Source: Chryseobacterium gregarium DSM 19109 (GTDB taxonomy: Bacteria; Bacteroidota; Bacteroidia; Flavobacteriales; Weeksellaceae). From it: a stretch of DNA of 64,000 nt. This document shows, piece by piece, positions 54,705 to 64,000 of the stretch. Within the stretch, counting starts at the first letter, position 1; each line of letters begins with the position of its first letter. Location of the stretch: NCBI RefSeq assembly GCF_000430845.1, contig NZ_AUMU01000016.1, positions 54,313 to 118,312 on the forward strand. The letters are read 5' to 3'. Under the pieces are notes generated by a model. It had not been told where the DNA came from and did not search any database. It saw only the letters and a list, made by a program, of their open reading frames with translations. The position numbers were made by a program, and so were the translations under genes.

Positions 54705-57700
54705 ATTTTAAAAAGAACTTTAAAAAATATATTACTGTTATTTTCAGTAATATTCATTCAAACATTTTCTTCTCAAGACAGACCTATGGAAGATTATTCT
54801 ATTGCAAAAAAAGTAAATGTTTCTAATAATTATAATACAGGACAACCCAATATAAATATTCCACTATATAAGATTGAGTCGGGAAATATTGATGTAACAT
54901 CTTCATTGAACTACTCTAATGGTTTAATGCTTGGAGAGCCCTCTATAGTTGGCACTAACTGGAATATTAATCTATTTGGTAAAATTATTGTAAAAGAGCC
55001 ATTTTCACATTTAAGACCTATCACTAATAAGCAAAATAATGGTTTCTACACAACAAATTCAAATACATGTTTTCTTAAAGAGCAAAATACTTCTCTGACA
55101 AAAAAACAAATGCTTGATAATCCTAATGTTAATATTAACAATTACTATCCAAATGAATTTTATTTTGAATTTTTAGGGCATAATGGGACTTTTTTATCAG
55201 ATAACATAGGCAATATTTTAATACAGTCTGAAAATGAAGATTTCAGAATAACCTTTAATGGTCAAAAATGTTATAATATATATTCACCAATAGGATCAAC
55301 AATTCCAGAAATAATTATGGAAGATACCAAAGGTAATAAATTCTATTTTGGCGGAGATTATAATTCTGTTGATATTAACTATGTTAAAAACAGATATCAA
55401 TATGATAACATGTCTGATAGTAACGGAGCTACTTATTCCACATCATATACTGCTTATAGGAATATTAACTATGTGAATGCCTTTTATTTAAAAAAAGTAC
55501 AATTAAATAATGGTAGAATTATCGAGGCTTTTTACAGAAATGGAAACAGGAACATATTAGATCCTTTTACCAATGGAGGATACTATTTTGGTAACGATTA
55601 TTCTTATACATTTCCCTCAAAAGCTACATTAGCGAGTAATAATTTATTCGTAGGTAAGGATATAATTAATAACTATAATTCCACCAACCATTGGAATACT
55701 TCGAATAGTAATGGTAATAGTGACAACAAGACAGACACATATTATAAAATTGCAATCTTAGATTCAATTAAAATTTCCGACTATGGGAGTGTTAACTTTT
55801 TATATCAGGACATAAATAATCAGCTCACTAAACCATTCCTTAAAAAAATCCAAATAAAATCTGGCGATAAAACGATTAAAAATATTGATTTCAATTATAA
55901 TATAAAAGATGGCCGGGTATTTTTGGATAAAACAATGGTTAATCAGGAAGAATATTCTTTTGATTATTATACTTACTTAAATAGTCAAGACAGAATTAAC
56001 AGTCTGGGGGGCTTGATCCGTAAAATAATATATCCTACCAGAGGTTTTGATTTTTTTAGATATGAACAAAATACTGCTTCAAAAGTTTATGGATATAATG
56101 GCAATAATGATTATTACTTAGCGGACATTCAGAATAAGACAATTCCCGGTCAAAGACTAAAGGAAATTACAACATACGATACAAACAGTCCGAATTTTCT
56201 TAAAAAGAAATATTCTTATAGCTATGACAATGGAAAGTCTACGGGTATAACACCTGCTGACCGAATAACTCCTATGGGAAGTGCTTCTGATCCTTTAGCT
56301 GTATATTATTCAAGTGATGGAGGATATTATGAAACTTTGTACAATGCTGATGTTCGATATAGTAGAGTATCGGAGGAAATAACCAACAAAGAGAAGAATA
56401 TATTTTACTTTACAGATCTTGTTACAAATCCGGATTCTTTAAATGTAAATAGCTACGCATCTAATAGTTCTGCAAGCTTTTTAGGTCTTAAAGCACAATA
56501 TATTAATAAAAATATTGAAAGAGGTAAACTATATCAAACCAATAGGTTTAACTCAAATAATGATTTGGTTTTTCAGGAAAATATTAAATATAAAAACTTT
56601 TTAAATAATGCTCATCCTAAAAAGGAAATTGCAGATAACTGCTTAGACTGTAAAATAACTGATTATCAATTTTACATTAAAGCTAATCGACTTACAGACA
56701 TACTTAATCCGCAAACATATGCAGGTTATTATACTGCTCAGCCAGTTATGCCATATCTTCCTTCCAAAATAGTGACAAAGGAACGGACTTCCGATAATTC
56801 AACTTTTTTGGAAACCACAAAAACGATTGAATATAATGATAAATATTTATACCGGCATTTGAATCCTATAAGAGTAACGACTAGTAGTTTAGGTAAAAGT
56901 AATGTTAAAAATATATTTTATCCAGGTGATCTGTTAAAAGCCTCAAACTGCTACAGTTGGAATTGCAGCTTCACGAATATAGATAAACCAGGCAAGCAGC
57001 TGCTCACCTATAAGCAAATGATTGATGATAATATAAATTTTCCATTATTGGTAATTGATAAAAATAGTTATAATAAATATTCTCTTTCGGAAAGTGTTTA
57101 TAATAAGTTTGGAAATTCTAATAAGTATAGATTAGCATCAAGAAGAGCAAACAAAATTAACTCTTCTTTTGATGAATTTAATTTTGAAGATACTGATGTT
57201 TTCGAAACCGAAAAATTTGAAGTTTATGATAATAAAGAAAATTTAATTCAGGCAACTCCAAAATCAGGTATTCCAATAACTACGATCTGGGGTTATCATC
57301 AAACCAAGCCTATAGCTATAATTGAAGGTGCTTCTTATTCACAGGTTATGCAGGCTTTTAACCTAGATCCTAATGATCCTAACTCATATTTACAACTGGA
57401 GATTGTCAAAAAGTCAGACTTAGATAAAGATGATTCATCTGAAAATATTTTTATTTCTGAACTGAATAATTTTAGAAATAAAGACGAATTAAAAGATTTT
57501 AAAGTCACATCATATGTATATGATCCTTTAATAGGTATAAAAACGATTTTTCAATCCTCAGGAATTATAGAAAAATATAAATATGATTCTTTAAACAGGC
57601 TAGAAAAAATCCTGGATAAAGATAACAATATAATCAAAGAATTTAAATATAACTATGCTCCATTACCAGTTTCTCTTACATTCTATAATGAGGAACAAAG

Positions 57701-58232
57701 CAAATCATTTGTAAGAAACAATTGTGGTACAGGCTATGATAGCGGAACATACCTGTATATTGTTCCCGCAGAAGTGTATTCATCTACGATAAATATATCT
57801 GATGCAAATCAAAAAGCGTTAGACGATATTAATGCAAATGGTCAGAATATAGCCAATCAAAATTTAGAATGTATTGCTTCTCAATGTCCGTTTAATGTTA
57901 TGGCACCATTAACAACTTCTGGGCCGGTAATATATAAAACTGGTTTTTATACACATTTCAAAGCAAGTATTAGAAATTATCCTGTTTCTTCGGGTTGGTG
58001 GAATAATGGTCACACAGTAGGGACAATAGTTGGAGACTGTAAGCCTGGCAGAATAGTAGAGTTTACTTTTGAAGAACCACCAGGAGGAGCCTTTGGAAAT
58101 ACTCCTGCCAACAGGACATGGCAAATAAGAATCGATACAGCCGGAATTGTATCTGCCAAATTATTATCAGGCTCTGTAGGTAACAACTCTTACAATCCAT
58201 TGAATTTTACGTTCCAGTTTCCAAATATCTAA
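54702..58232 (+). CDS. Secreted DUF5977/YD-repeat protein 2 (1176 aa)
   Basis: Signal peptide (LKRTLKNILLLFSVIFIQTF). Paralogue of the preceding protein along its whole length: both have NINLFGKI/NLNLMGKI, FYFGGDYNS, the FLNNAHPK/FLNNANPI block, and a near-identical QAFNLDPNDPNSYLQLEIVK region and YDSLNRLEK YD-repeat. The DUF5977 region (FVRNNCGTGYDSG ... ANQKALDDINANGQNIANQN) is followed by a ~110-residue tail that differs from its paralogue. The start codon overlaps the stop of the T9SS remnant. Strongly AT-rich. Confidence 0.85.
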   Translation: MILKRTLKNILLLFSVIFIQTFSSQDRPMEDYSIAKKVNVSNNYNTGQPNINIPLYKIESGNIDVTSSLNYSNGLMLGEPSIVGTNWNINLFGKIIVKEPFSHLRPITNKQNNGFYTTNSNTCFLKEQNTSLTKKQMLDNPNVNINNYYPNEFYFEFLGHNGTFLSDNIGNILIQSENEDFRITFNGQKCYNIYSPIGSTIPEIIMEDTKGNKFYFGGDYNSVDINYVKNRYQYDNMSDSNGATYSTSYTAYRNINYVNAFYLKKVQLNNGRIIEAFYRNGNRNILDPFTNGGYYFGNDYSYTFPSKATLASNNLFVGKDIINNYNSTNHWNTSNSNGNSDNKTDTYYKIAILDSIKISDYGSVNFLYQDINNQLTKPFLKKIQIKSGDKTIKNIDFNYNIKDGRVFLDKTMVNQEEYSFDYYTYLNSQDRINSLGGLIRKIIYPTRGFDFFRYEQNTASKVYGYNGNNDYYLADIQNKTIPGQRLKEITTYDTNSPNFLKKKYSYSYDNGKSTGITPADRITPMGSASDPLAVYYSSDGGYYETLYNADVRYSRVSEEITNKEKNIFYFTDLVTNPDSLNVNSYASNSSASFLGLKAQYINKNIERGKLYQTNRFNSNNDLVFQENIKYKNFLNNAHPKKEIADNCLDCKITDYQFYIKANRLTDILNPQTYAGYYTAQPVMPYLPSKIVTKERTSDNSTFLETTKTIEYNDKYLYRHLNPIRVTTSSLGKSNVKNIFYPGDLLKASNCYSWNCSFTNIDKPGKQLLTYKQMIDDNINFPLLVIDKNSYNKYSLSESVYNKFGNSNKYRLASRRANKINSSFDEFNFEDTDVFETEKFEVYDNKENLIQATPKSGIPITTIWGYHQTKPIAIIEGASYSQVMQAFNLDPNDPNSYLQLEIVKKSDLDKDDSSENIFISELNNFRNKDELKDFKVTSYVYDPLIGIKTIFQSSGIIEKYKYDSLNRLEKILDKDNNIIKEFKYNYAPLPVSLTFYNEEQSKSFVRNNCGTGYDSGTYLYIVPAEVYSSTINISDANQKALDDINANGQNIANQNLECIASQCPFNVMAPLTTSGPVIYKTGFYTHFKASIRNYPVSSGWWNNGHTVGTIVGDCKPGRIVEFTFEEPPGGAFGNTPANRTWQIRIDTAGIVSAKLLSGSVGNNSYNPLNFTFQFPNI

Positions 58233-58237
58233 TAATC

Positions 58238-61200
58238 ATGAAAAAAATAGTAATTCCTATTAGTGTCTTGTTTACTTCAGTGTTTTTTTACGCGCAGAGT
58301 ACTGGGCCAAGCAGTGGTGAAAACTACATCCAGATCCGGACTTATTTGGAGCCTGTAGCAATATCAAGTCCTAATGCCAAACAGTTCAACACGGTTAATT
58401 ATTTTGATGGATTGGGCAGGCCCAAGCAGGTGGTGAATGTGAAGGCTTCCCCAACCGGAAAAGATGTAGTGACTCATATAGAATACGACGGATTCGGAAG
58501 ACAGACAAAAGACTTTTTGCCCGTTCCCCAACAGGGAACGCAGAACGGGAGCATTTATACTTCCCCTCTGGGTAATGCCACGCAGCCTACGGTGTACGGA
58601 TCTGAAAAGATTTATGCTGAAAAGGTATTGGAGAACTCACCTTTAGACCGTATTGTTCAGCAGAAACAGGTGGGCACTGCGTGGAGCGACAAGCCTGTAC
58701 AGTTTGGCTATAATGCCAATATACCGGGTGATGCTGTTAAGAAATACGGTACAGTAACCACCTGGGAACAGGAAGCGACGAAAAGCGAGATCAGCCAGAG
58801 TATTAACTACGGTAATGGCGAGCTGTATAAAAATACTATTGTGGATGAAGATGGCAATAAGACGATCGAGTTTAAAAATGATGAAGGTCAGATCATATTA
58901 GTAAGAAAAGTTTTAAATGATACACAAAATGCGGACACCTATTATGTGTACAATGAATACAACCAGCTGGCTTTTGTGATTCCCCCGTTGGCGGCTCCTG
59001 TAGCGGATGTCAATACGGTACTTTCGGATCTTTGCTACCAGTACAAATATGACGGGAGAAATCGTTTGGTTGAAAAGAAAGTACCCGGGAAAGGCTGGGA
59101 GTACTTGGTGTATGATAAAGCAGACCGGTTAGTTCTGACACAGGATGCTAATATAAGACCTTTAGGAAACTGGCTGCTGACCAGGTATGATAGGTTATCA
59201 CGGGTTGTCTATACGGCAATAGCAGGTCTGGGAAATACCTATACAAGAAAGGATATTCAGGACGCTGTTAACTTTCATTCTGTTACCGCAACTTCTCTCA
59301 CAGAAGAAAGGACAGCCTCTGTTGGTTTTACAAAAAACGGAATGGATATTTATTACGGGAACAATGCTTTTCCTACGGCAATACTTCAGGTATTAAGCGT
59401 CAATTATTACGATACGTATCCGGGTTATGGGTTCAATCCCCCTTTCCCTGCTGATGTTCTTGGAGAGACCACGCTGACGGATACTTCCACTGCTGATGGT
59501 TTAAGTACCAAAGGGCTTCCCGTAATGAGCCTGGTTAAAAATATTGAAAATGACAACTGGACCAAGAATTATACGTATTATGATAAAAGAGGGAGGTCGA
59601 TAGGATCATATTCCATCAACCACCTGGGAGGCTATACCAAAACGGAATCCCTGCTGGATTTTGCGGGAGTCCCTAAAAAGATCAATACCTATCACATGCG
59701 GAAGACGGGCGAAGTCGGGGTGAGCGTACAGGAACGTTTTGTGTATGACAACCAGAACCGGCTGAAACAGCACTTCCACCAGGTAGACGGCAATCCCGAA
59801 GAGCTGCTGACAGAAAATACCTACAACGAACTTTCCCAGCTGAGCAATAAAAAAGTCGGGAACAATCTTCAGAGCATTGATTATGCCTACAATATCCGGG
59901 GCTGGCTTACCGATATCAATAAAGCCGAGATGACGGTATCCAATCTGAACGGGAAGCTCTTTGCCTATACGATAAAATATAATCAGAAAGAAGGGATCGC
60001 CAATCCTGACCCTGTCTTGTTCGCGGGAAAAAACGTAGCGGCAAAATACAACGGGAATATTGCGGAAGTGGACTGGCGTGCGGTAGAGACTTTGGGCCAG
60101 AGCCCCTCCTTAACTCCCAAAAGGTACGGCTATGCCTATGACCCGCTGAACCGTCTGCGCGCAGGCTATTACCAGAACCCGAATAACCCGAACAGCAAGG
60201 AAAATACCGAATCCATCGACTATGACCTGAACGGGAACATCACCAACCTGTACAGGACTTCCATTATGGAAGCCGGCAATACGGCAACGGCCATTGACCG
60301 CCTGGAATATACTTATGCTTCAGGAAACAAGAGCAATAGATTAACCAACATTGTGGATATCCAGAACAACCCTACAGGTTACGAAGGCGGCGGGCAGGAA
60401 ATAAAATATGACCTTAACGGGAATATGACCGATATGCCGGACAAGGGAATCAGTAAGATTGCATACAATTACCTAAACCTTCCCGATCAACTGAATTACG
60501 CCAAAGGAATTGAAACGGTTACCGTTAACACCAAATACGGATCGGACGGCAGCAAACTGCAGAAACAAAATACCACCAAAGCAGACGGGAGCTCGGGATC
60601 TTCCACCCTTATAAAAACAACGGATTACCTCGATGGCTTCCAGTACCTGAAAACGGAAAATATCGGGATCATCGGGATGAGCGCTGAAATGATGTCTAAC
60701 CTGGAAACCTCCAGGGCTTTGGAAATGCAGGCATTTTCTGTGGAACCTATGGCTACTACAGCGACACTGGCATCGAAGACCCGTGACCTCCAGTTTTTTC
60801 CTACAGAAGAAGGGTTTTACGATTACATAAAAGATCAGTATATTTACCAGTACAAGGATCACTTAGGAAACATACGAGTGAGCTTTAGCAGAAGTAGCGC
60901 AGGCGCTCTTGAAATCACGGACAGCAATGATTATTATCCATTCGGGATGAACCACCTGAAGACCGGGTTTGCTTTCTTCAGTCCGTCGGCTTATAAGAAC
61001 TATAAGTACAACGGAAAGGAACTGCAGGAGACGGGGATGTATGATTATGGGGCAAGGATGTATATGAGTGATATTGGGAGGTGGGGCGTTGTAGATCCGC
61101 TGGCAGAAACTTCCAGAAGATGGTCGCCATACAACTATGCTTATAATAATCCAATCAGATTTATTGATCCTGATGGAAGAGAGGTAAAAGATTGGTATCA

Positions 61201-61915
61201 GAAGAATGGAACTATGCAATTGCAATACTTTGAAGGAAGCGGAGAAAGAGAAGGTTATACAAACGTAGGAACTAATCCTACAGTATATTCCCGTAGCAGT
61301 TCAGACAGTGCATCTGCAGAACTAAGTGCAGATGGCTCTGCAACATTTGAAGGGAAAGGATATACTGATGGAGATTCTTTCAATGTAGGTCCTTTTACTG
61401 TTACTACCGGTAAGCAAGACAGTATTCCTGAAGGATTTGACATTATGAAATGGTTGAGTAATTTAGGTGACAATAAGGAAAATTTCTTTATGTTTACTGG
61501 TGGTGCTAATGATCCCAACCCCACAGAAAATAATAAAAAAGTTAAACCTGGAGATACGTTTGAAAGTAATGATATGTTTCAAACCATATTTAGCTTTTAT
61601 GGCAGAAATACAAAACTTACTGGTGGTATTACAGGTTTTGAAGAAGCTCTTGTCCAATTTGGTCTTGATGTAGAAAGTATTGGAAATCCACTTGAAAATT
61701 CATCAGGGTCAGACCCTGTAAAATCAGATACATTTAATGTTTGGACACGACAGGGATATGGTCTTGAACGTAAGAGTGATGGCTCACCCTATGGTTTAAA
61801 GTATAGAAATGTGAGAGGTTTTGGTTTATCTAGGCATGCTCATGATTCTATAATGAAAACAAGTCAAGATTCAACTGATTATTGGAACAGAGCATTTAAC
61901 AGATCAAAAAAATAG
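58238..61915 (+). CDS. DUF6443 / RHS repeat-associated core protein with variable C-terminal tip
   Basis: 1225 aa. Signal peptide (KKIVIPISVLFTSVFFYAQ), DUF6443 domain (NYIQIRTYLEPV, then YFDGLGRPKQVVNVKASPTG), YD repeats (YEYDGRNRLVEK-like QYKYDGRNRLVEKKVPGKGW), then the RHS core ending YKDHLGNIRVSF ... [20 protein letters not shown] and DPDGRE near residue 982. The remaining ~243 residues form the tip: its first half is Ser/Gly-rich, and its end (WTRQGYGLERKSDG, GLSRHAHDSIMKTSQDS) has no family I recognise. In polymorphic toxins the core autoproteolytically releases such tips as toxins. The tip DNA is more AT-rich than the core, a sign of exchange. Confidence 0.92.
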   Translation: MKKIVIPISVLFTSVFFYAQSTGPSSGENYIQIRTYLEPVAISSPNAKQFNTVNYFDGLGRPKQVVNVKASPTGKDVVTHIEYDGFGRQTKDFLPVPQQGTQNGSIYTSPLGNATQPTVYGSEKIYAEKVLENSPLDRIVQQKQVGTAWSDKPVQFGYNANIPGDAVKKYGTVTTWEQEATKSEISQSINYGNGELYKNTIVDEDGNKTIEFKNDEGQIILVRKVLNDTQNADTYYVYNEYNQLAFVIPPLAAPVADVNTVLSDLCYQYKYDGRNRLVEKKVPGKGWEYLVYDKADRLVLTQDANIRPLGNWLLTRYDRLSRVVYTAIAGLGNTYTRKDIQDAVNFHSVTATSLTEERTASVGFTKNGMDIYYGNNAFPTAILQVLSVNYYDTYPGYGFNPPFPADVLGETTLTDTSTADGLSTKGLPVMSLVKNIENDNWTKNYTYYDKRGRSIGSYSINHLGGYTKTESLLDFAGVPKKINTYHMRKTGEVGVSVQERFVYDNQNRLKQHFHQVDGNPEELLTENTYNELSQLSNKKVGNNLQSIDYAYNIRGWLTDINKAEMTVSNLNGKLFAYTIKYNQKEGIANPDPVLFAGKNVAAKYNGNIAEVDWRAVETLGQSPSLTPKRYGYAYDPLNRLRAGYYQNPNNPNSKENTESIDYDLNGNITNLYRTSIMEAGNTATAIDRLEYTYASGNKSNRLTNIVDIQNNPTGYEGGGQEIKYDLNGNMTDMPDKGISKIAYNYLNLPDQLNYAKGIETVTVNTKYGSDGSKLQKQNTTKADGSSGSSTLIKTTDYLDGFQYLKTENIGIIGMSAEMMSNLETSRALEMQAFSVEPMATTATLASKTRDLQFFPTEEGFYDYIKDQYIYQYKDHLGNIRVSFSRSSAGALEITDSNDYYPFGMNHLKTGFAFFSPSAYKNYKYNGKELQETGMYDYGARMYMSDIGRWGVVDPLAETSRRWSPYNYAYNNPIRFIDPDGREVKDWYQKNGTMQLQYFEGSGEREGYTNVGTNPTVYSRSSSDSASAELSADGSATFEGKGYTDGDSFNVGPFTVTTGKQDSIPEGFDIMKWLSNLGDNKENFFMFTGGANDPNPTENNKKVKPGDTFESNDMFQTIFSFYGRNTKLTGGITGFEEALVQFGLDVESIGNPLENSSGSDPVKSDTFNVWTRQGYGLERKSDGSPYGLKYRNVRGFGLSRHAHDSIMKTSQDSTDYWNRAFNRSKK

Positions 61916-61919
61916 GCAT

Positions 61920-62402
61920 ATGAGATATATTATTTTATTTAGTTTTTTAGTTTTTTTAGGATGTGAAAAGAAAGAACTTCCTGAAAAAGTATATTATCCA
62001 AATGGAAAACTTAATTATACTTCAGAGAAGAAAGGAGATACTGCTAAACTCATTTTCTTTGATAAAAATGAAAAAGCTTCTATGAATCTAATTTTTTATA
62101 AGGATCACTTTATAGGTCCAATGTGCTTTAGCAAAAGTCCTAATTTACCGTTCAAAGATTCTATTGTTATTGATAGTTTAAAAGGTCCATATTTTTATGG
62201 AACAGAATATATTTTTTTCGGAAAAGTTCCTAAACTTATGGGGTCATATAGATATAAAAGAAATTCAGATTTTAGAAAAGTATTAGAAAGCACACAGCCA
62301 TTTGGTATTCATAATACCCTTGATATGAATGGAAACATTATTGGAAGAACTGAATATATGATTGTAAATGATACTGTATACAACACAAAAATTGCACCTT
62401 AA
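61920..62402 (+). CDS. Lipoprotein, putative immunity protein 1 (160 aa)
   Basis: Lipoprotein signal RYIILFSFLVFLGCEKKE, lipobox FLGC. It starts 5 bp after the RHS gene. The mature part resembles the next lipoprotein: GPYFYGTEYIFFGKVPKLMG and SYRYKRNSDF here; NNYFYGTEIVEEKNTHKLFS and IYRFKKSSDP there. Location directly downstream of the RHS tip, small size and duplication suggest an immunity or partner protein; no database family recognised. Confidence 0.75.
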   Translation: MRYIILFSFLVFLGCEKKELPEKVYYPNGKLNYTSEKKGDTAKLIFFDKNEKASMNLIFYKDHFIGPMCFSKSPNLPFKDSIVIDSLKGPYFYGTEYIFFGKVPKLMGSYRYKRNSDFRKVLESTQPFGIHNTLDMNGNIIGRTEYMIVNDTVYNTKIAP

Positions 62403-62403
62403 A

Positions 62404-62868
62404 ATGAATTATCGAGTACATTTTTTATTACTAATATTTTCTCTTTTTCTAATAAAATCCTGCACAAAAAAAAGCGATTTATCTTATCACATTTACGATA
62501 AGAATGGGTTTATTAAAGCAGATGGGAAGTTTAAAAGAGATCAGTTTATAGACACAATTTACGTTTATAAGGAAAAAGACGATGATATTTATAATGATCA
62601 TTTTGATACTTTTATAACAATAGATAGTTCAAAGAATAATTATTTTTATGGCACTGAAATAGTGGAAGAAAAAAATACGCACAAACTTTTTTCTAAAGGA
62701 ATATATAGGTTTAAAAAATCTTCTGATCCACAAGAATGCTATCAAAATAAATTAAAGACTGGATATTTTGAGTTTCATAATATTGATGGAAGCTTAAATT
62801 CAAAAAAGCTCTATCAAATAAAAGGAGACTCTTCCTATATGATAAATTCTATTGGAAGTAATAAATAA
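62404..62868 (+). CDS. Lipoprotein, putative immunity protein 2 (154 aa)
   Basis: Start at MNYRVHF (62404), one base after the previous stop; the frame extends upstream to 62368 but that overlaps the neighbour. Lipoprotein signal FLLLIFSLFLIKSCTKKSD, lipobox IKSC. Paralogue of the preceding protein (YFYGTE ... K ... G-x-Y-R ... S-D block). AT-rich like the RHS tip. Confidence 0.75.
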   Translation: MNYRVHFLLLIFSLFLIKSCTKKSDLSYHIYDKNGFIKADGKFKRDQFIDTIYVYKEKDDDIYNDHFDTFITIDSSKNNYFYGTEIVEEKNTHKLFSKGIYRFKKSSDPQECYQNKLKTGYFEFHNIDGSLNSKKLYQIKGDSSYMINSIGSNK

Positions 62869-62904
62869 TAATTTCTCTCCCGCACGAATCCTTCGTGTGG
62901 CAAA

Positions 62905-63704
62905 TAAAAGAGATTATTTGGGGAATGTTAGGTTAAGCTACTTTAACAATAGTAACAGCACGGAAGTTCTTGAGGAAACAATTATTATCCGTTAGCGGGA
63001 AATCATTCGTAACAATATAAGTACAATGGAAAGGAATTGCAGAAGGAAACTGGCATGTATGATTATGGGGCAAGGATGTATATGAGCGATATTGGGAGAT
63101 GGGGAGTTGTTGATCCACTCGCGGAAACTTCAAGAAGGTTTAGTCCATACAACTATACTTTAAACAATCCTATAAGGTTTATAGACCCGGATGGGAGATC
63201 GGAACAAGATTGGGTTCAAAGAGGAAATCAAATTTTTTATGACTCTGAAATAAATACACAAAAAGAAGCAAAAGATAAATATGGTGAAAATGCTCAACAT
63301 TTAGCAGAAGGCAGTACTCTTAATGCAAAAGAAAATGGCGAAGTAACATCTCAGCTTACATTTCATGATAATGGAAAATTACAAAAGCAGACGGTTCTCA
63401 AAAAGCTACTAAAGAAACATTTGAAACAAAAGGTGGAATGAGCATTATAGGTACAGAAAGTAAGGGTGTAAGTATGTCACTTAGTATAAATGGAGCTTTA
63501 GGTGGAAGTTTTGGATTTGATGTTGGCTTATTAAAAGATTCAGGAAACAATTGGGGATTATTTTTTAATAGAAATATAAATTTTGGTTTGGGCTTCGAAG
63601 GAGGTGTCGGAATGGGACGAATCTCATCAAGCCATTCTGGCCCATTTTTATTAGAAGATTATTCAGGTGAAGCTGACCTTCTCCCAAAAAACTGGAACAA
63701 TTAA
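62905..63704 (+). pseudogene. Orphan RHS core-plus-tip fragment with frameshifts
   Basis: Begins KRDYLGNVRLSYFNNSNSTE, continues in another frame with NNYYPLAGNHS, a stop, and [20 protein letters not shown], then [20 protein letters not shown] to [16 protein letters not shown]. The tip runs to 63441 and, after one further frame change in an A run near 63385, on to 63704 (MSLSINGALGGSFGFDVGLL, then NWGLFFNRNINFGLGFEGGV). It matches the C-terminal part of the RHS protein at 58238 but with a different tip, as expected of a displaced tip cassette. Confidence 0.75.
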
Positions 63705-63753
63705 AAGTAGAGATTTTTCGAGAAATAATTAAATTTAAATAAAGAAAAGTCTA

Positions 63754-64000
63754 ATGAAAAAGAGCAGATTTACAGAGAGTCAGATTATTTTTGCATTGAA
63801 ACAGTCTGAGACAGGAGTGAAAGTCGAAGAAGTTTGTCGTAAGATGGGTATAAGTGAGGCCACTTTCTACAATTGGAAGAAGAAATTCGGAGGTTTGGGG
63901 ATTACAGAACTCCGGCGTTTACGTCAATTAGAGGAAGAAAACAGTCAACTCAAGAAGTTGGTAGCCGACCTAAGCCTGGATAAGCAGATTCTCCAGGATG
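63754..64000 (+). mobile_element. IS3-family (IS407-like) transposase OrfA, start only
   Basis: MKKSRFTESQIIFALKQSET at the start, then a helix-turn-helix (CRKMGISEATFYNWKKKFGG) and a leucine-zipper-like coiled coil (LRQLEEENSQLKKLVADLSL). This is the OrfA of IS3-family, IS407 group elements. The gene runs off the right edge; the terminal inverted repeat could not be defined. It lies 50 bp after the orphan RHS tip. Confidence 0.88.

Overview
The window looks like a chromosomal segment of a Flavobacteriia (Bacteroidota) bacterium, most likely Chryseobacterium or a close Weeksellaceae relative. The signs are type IX secretion (T9SS) C-terminal sorting domains, Bacteroidota-type -7 promoter boxes (TAnnTTTG) in front of many genes, DUF6443/DUF5977/RHS secreted proteins, a DUF7009-FdhD-FdhF group, a GG-leader bacteriocin-like peptide and M1-peptidase/ABC-permease fusions. 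No rRNA, tRNA or CRISPR array was seen. The assignment is by family resemblance read from the sequence; no database was searched.

Layout. 1-13.4 kb: a partial lipoprotein, an HxlR regulator divergent from a zinc-free quinone-reductase-like enzyme, small housekeeping genes, a cold-shock gene with a long leader, a DUF3800-like protein, a four-gene cluster (acyl-CoA-dehydrogenase-like, PIG-L deacetylase, NodS-like methyltransferase, convergent family 2 glycosyltransferase), a cupin and an ECF sigma/membrane-protein pair. 13.4-25 kb: a GG-leader peptide gene (57 aa), a fatty-acid desaturase, a secreted-protein gene broken by an in-frame stop, a solitary RebB-like (R-body) protein, an ABC ATPase with its permease/M1-peptidase fusion, a DUF2975/XRE pair, a sigma-like protein lacking region 4 and a T9SS cargo protein. 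25-27 kb: a second HxlR gene divergent from an unusual Old Yellow Enzyme.

27-36 kb is an AT-rich accessory block. It holds an unrecognised three-gene operon (29062-34438) of large proteins without signal peptides. The first and third share an N-terminal domain, the first and second end in acidic helical tails, and the third ends in amphipathic helical repeats. This is my best candidate for an undescribed system.

36-49 kb: an esterase, several lipoproteins, a WGR/DUF4240 protein, a YihY protein, and a molybdenum-enzyme group (fdhD, DUF7009, FdhF/YdeP-type oxidoreductase, mobA-like). 49.5-64 kb: a secreted polymorphic-toxin-like operon. It contains a T9SS propeller protein, two paralogous very AT-rich DUF5977 proteins, a DUF6443/RHS protein with a variable C-terminal tip, two paralogous lipoproteins (possible immunity proteins), a frameshifted orphan RHS tip, and the start of an IS3-family (IS407-like) insertion sequence at the right edge.

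The window also holds several broken genes and remnants (cold-shock domain, ArsR C-terminus, a 46-aa proline/lysine-rich small protein, RHS tip). Some breaks are single-base changes in short homopolymer runs, so assembly error must be excluded before calling them pseudogenes.
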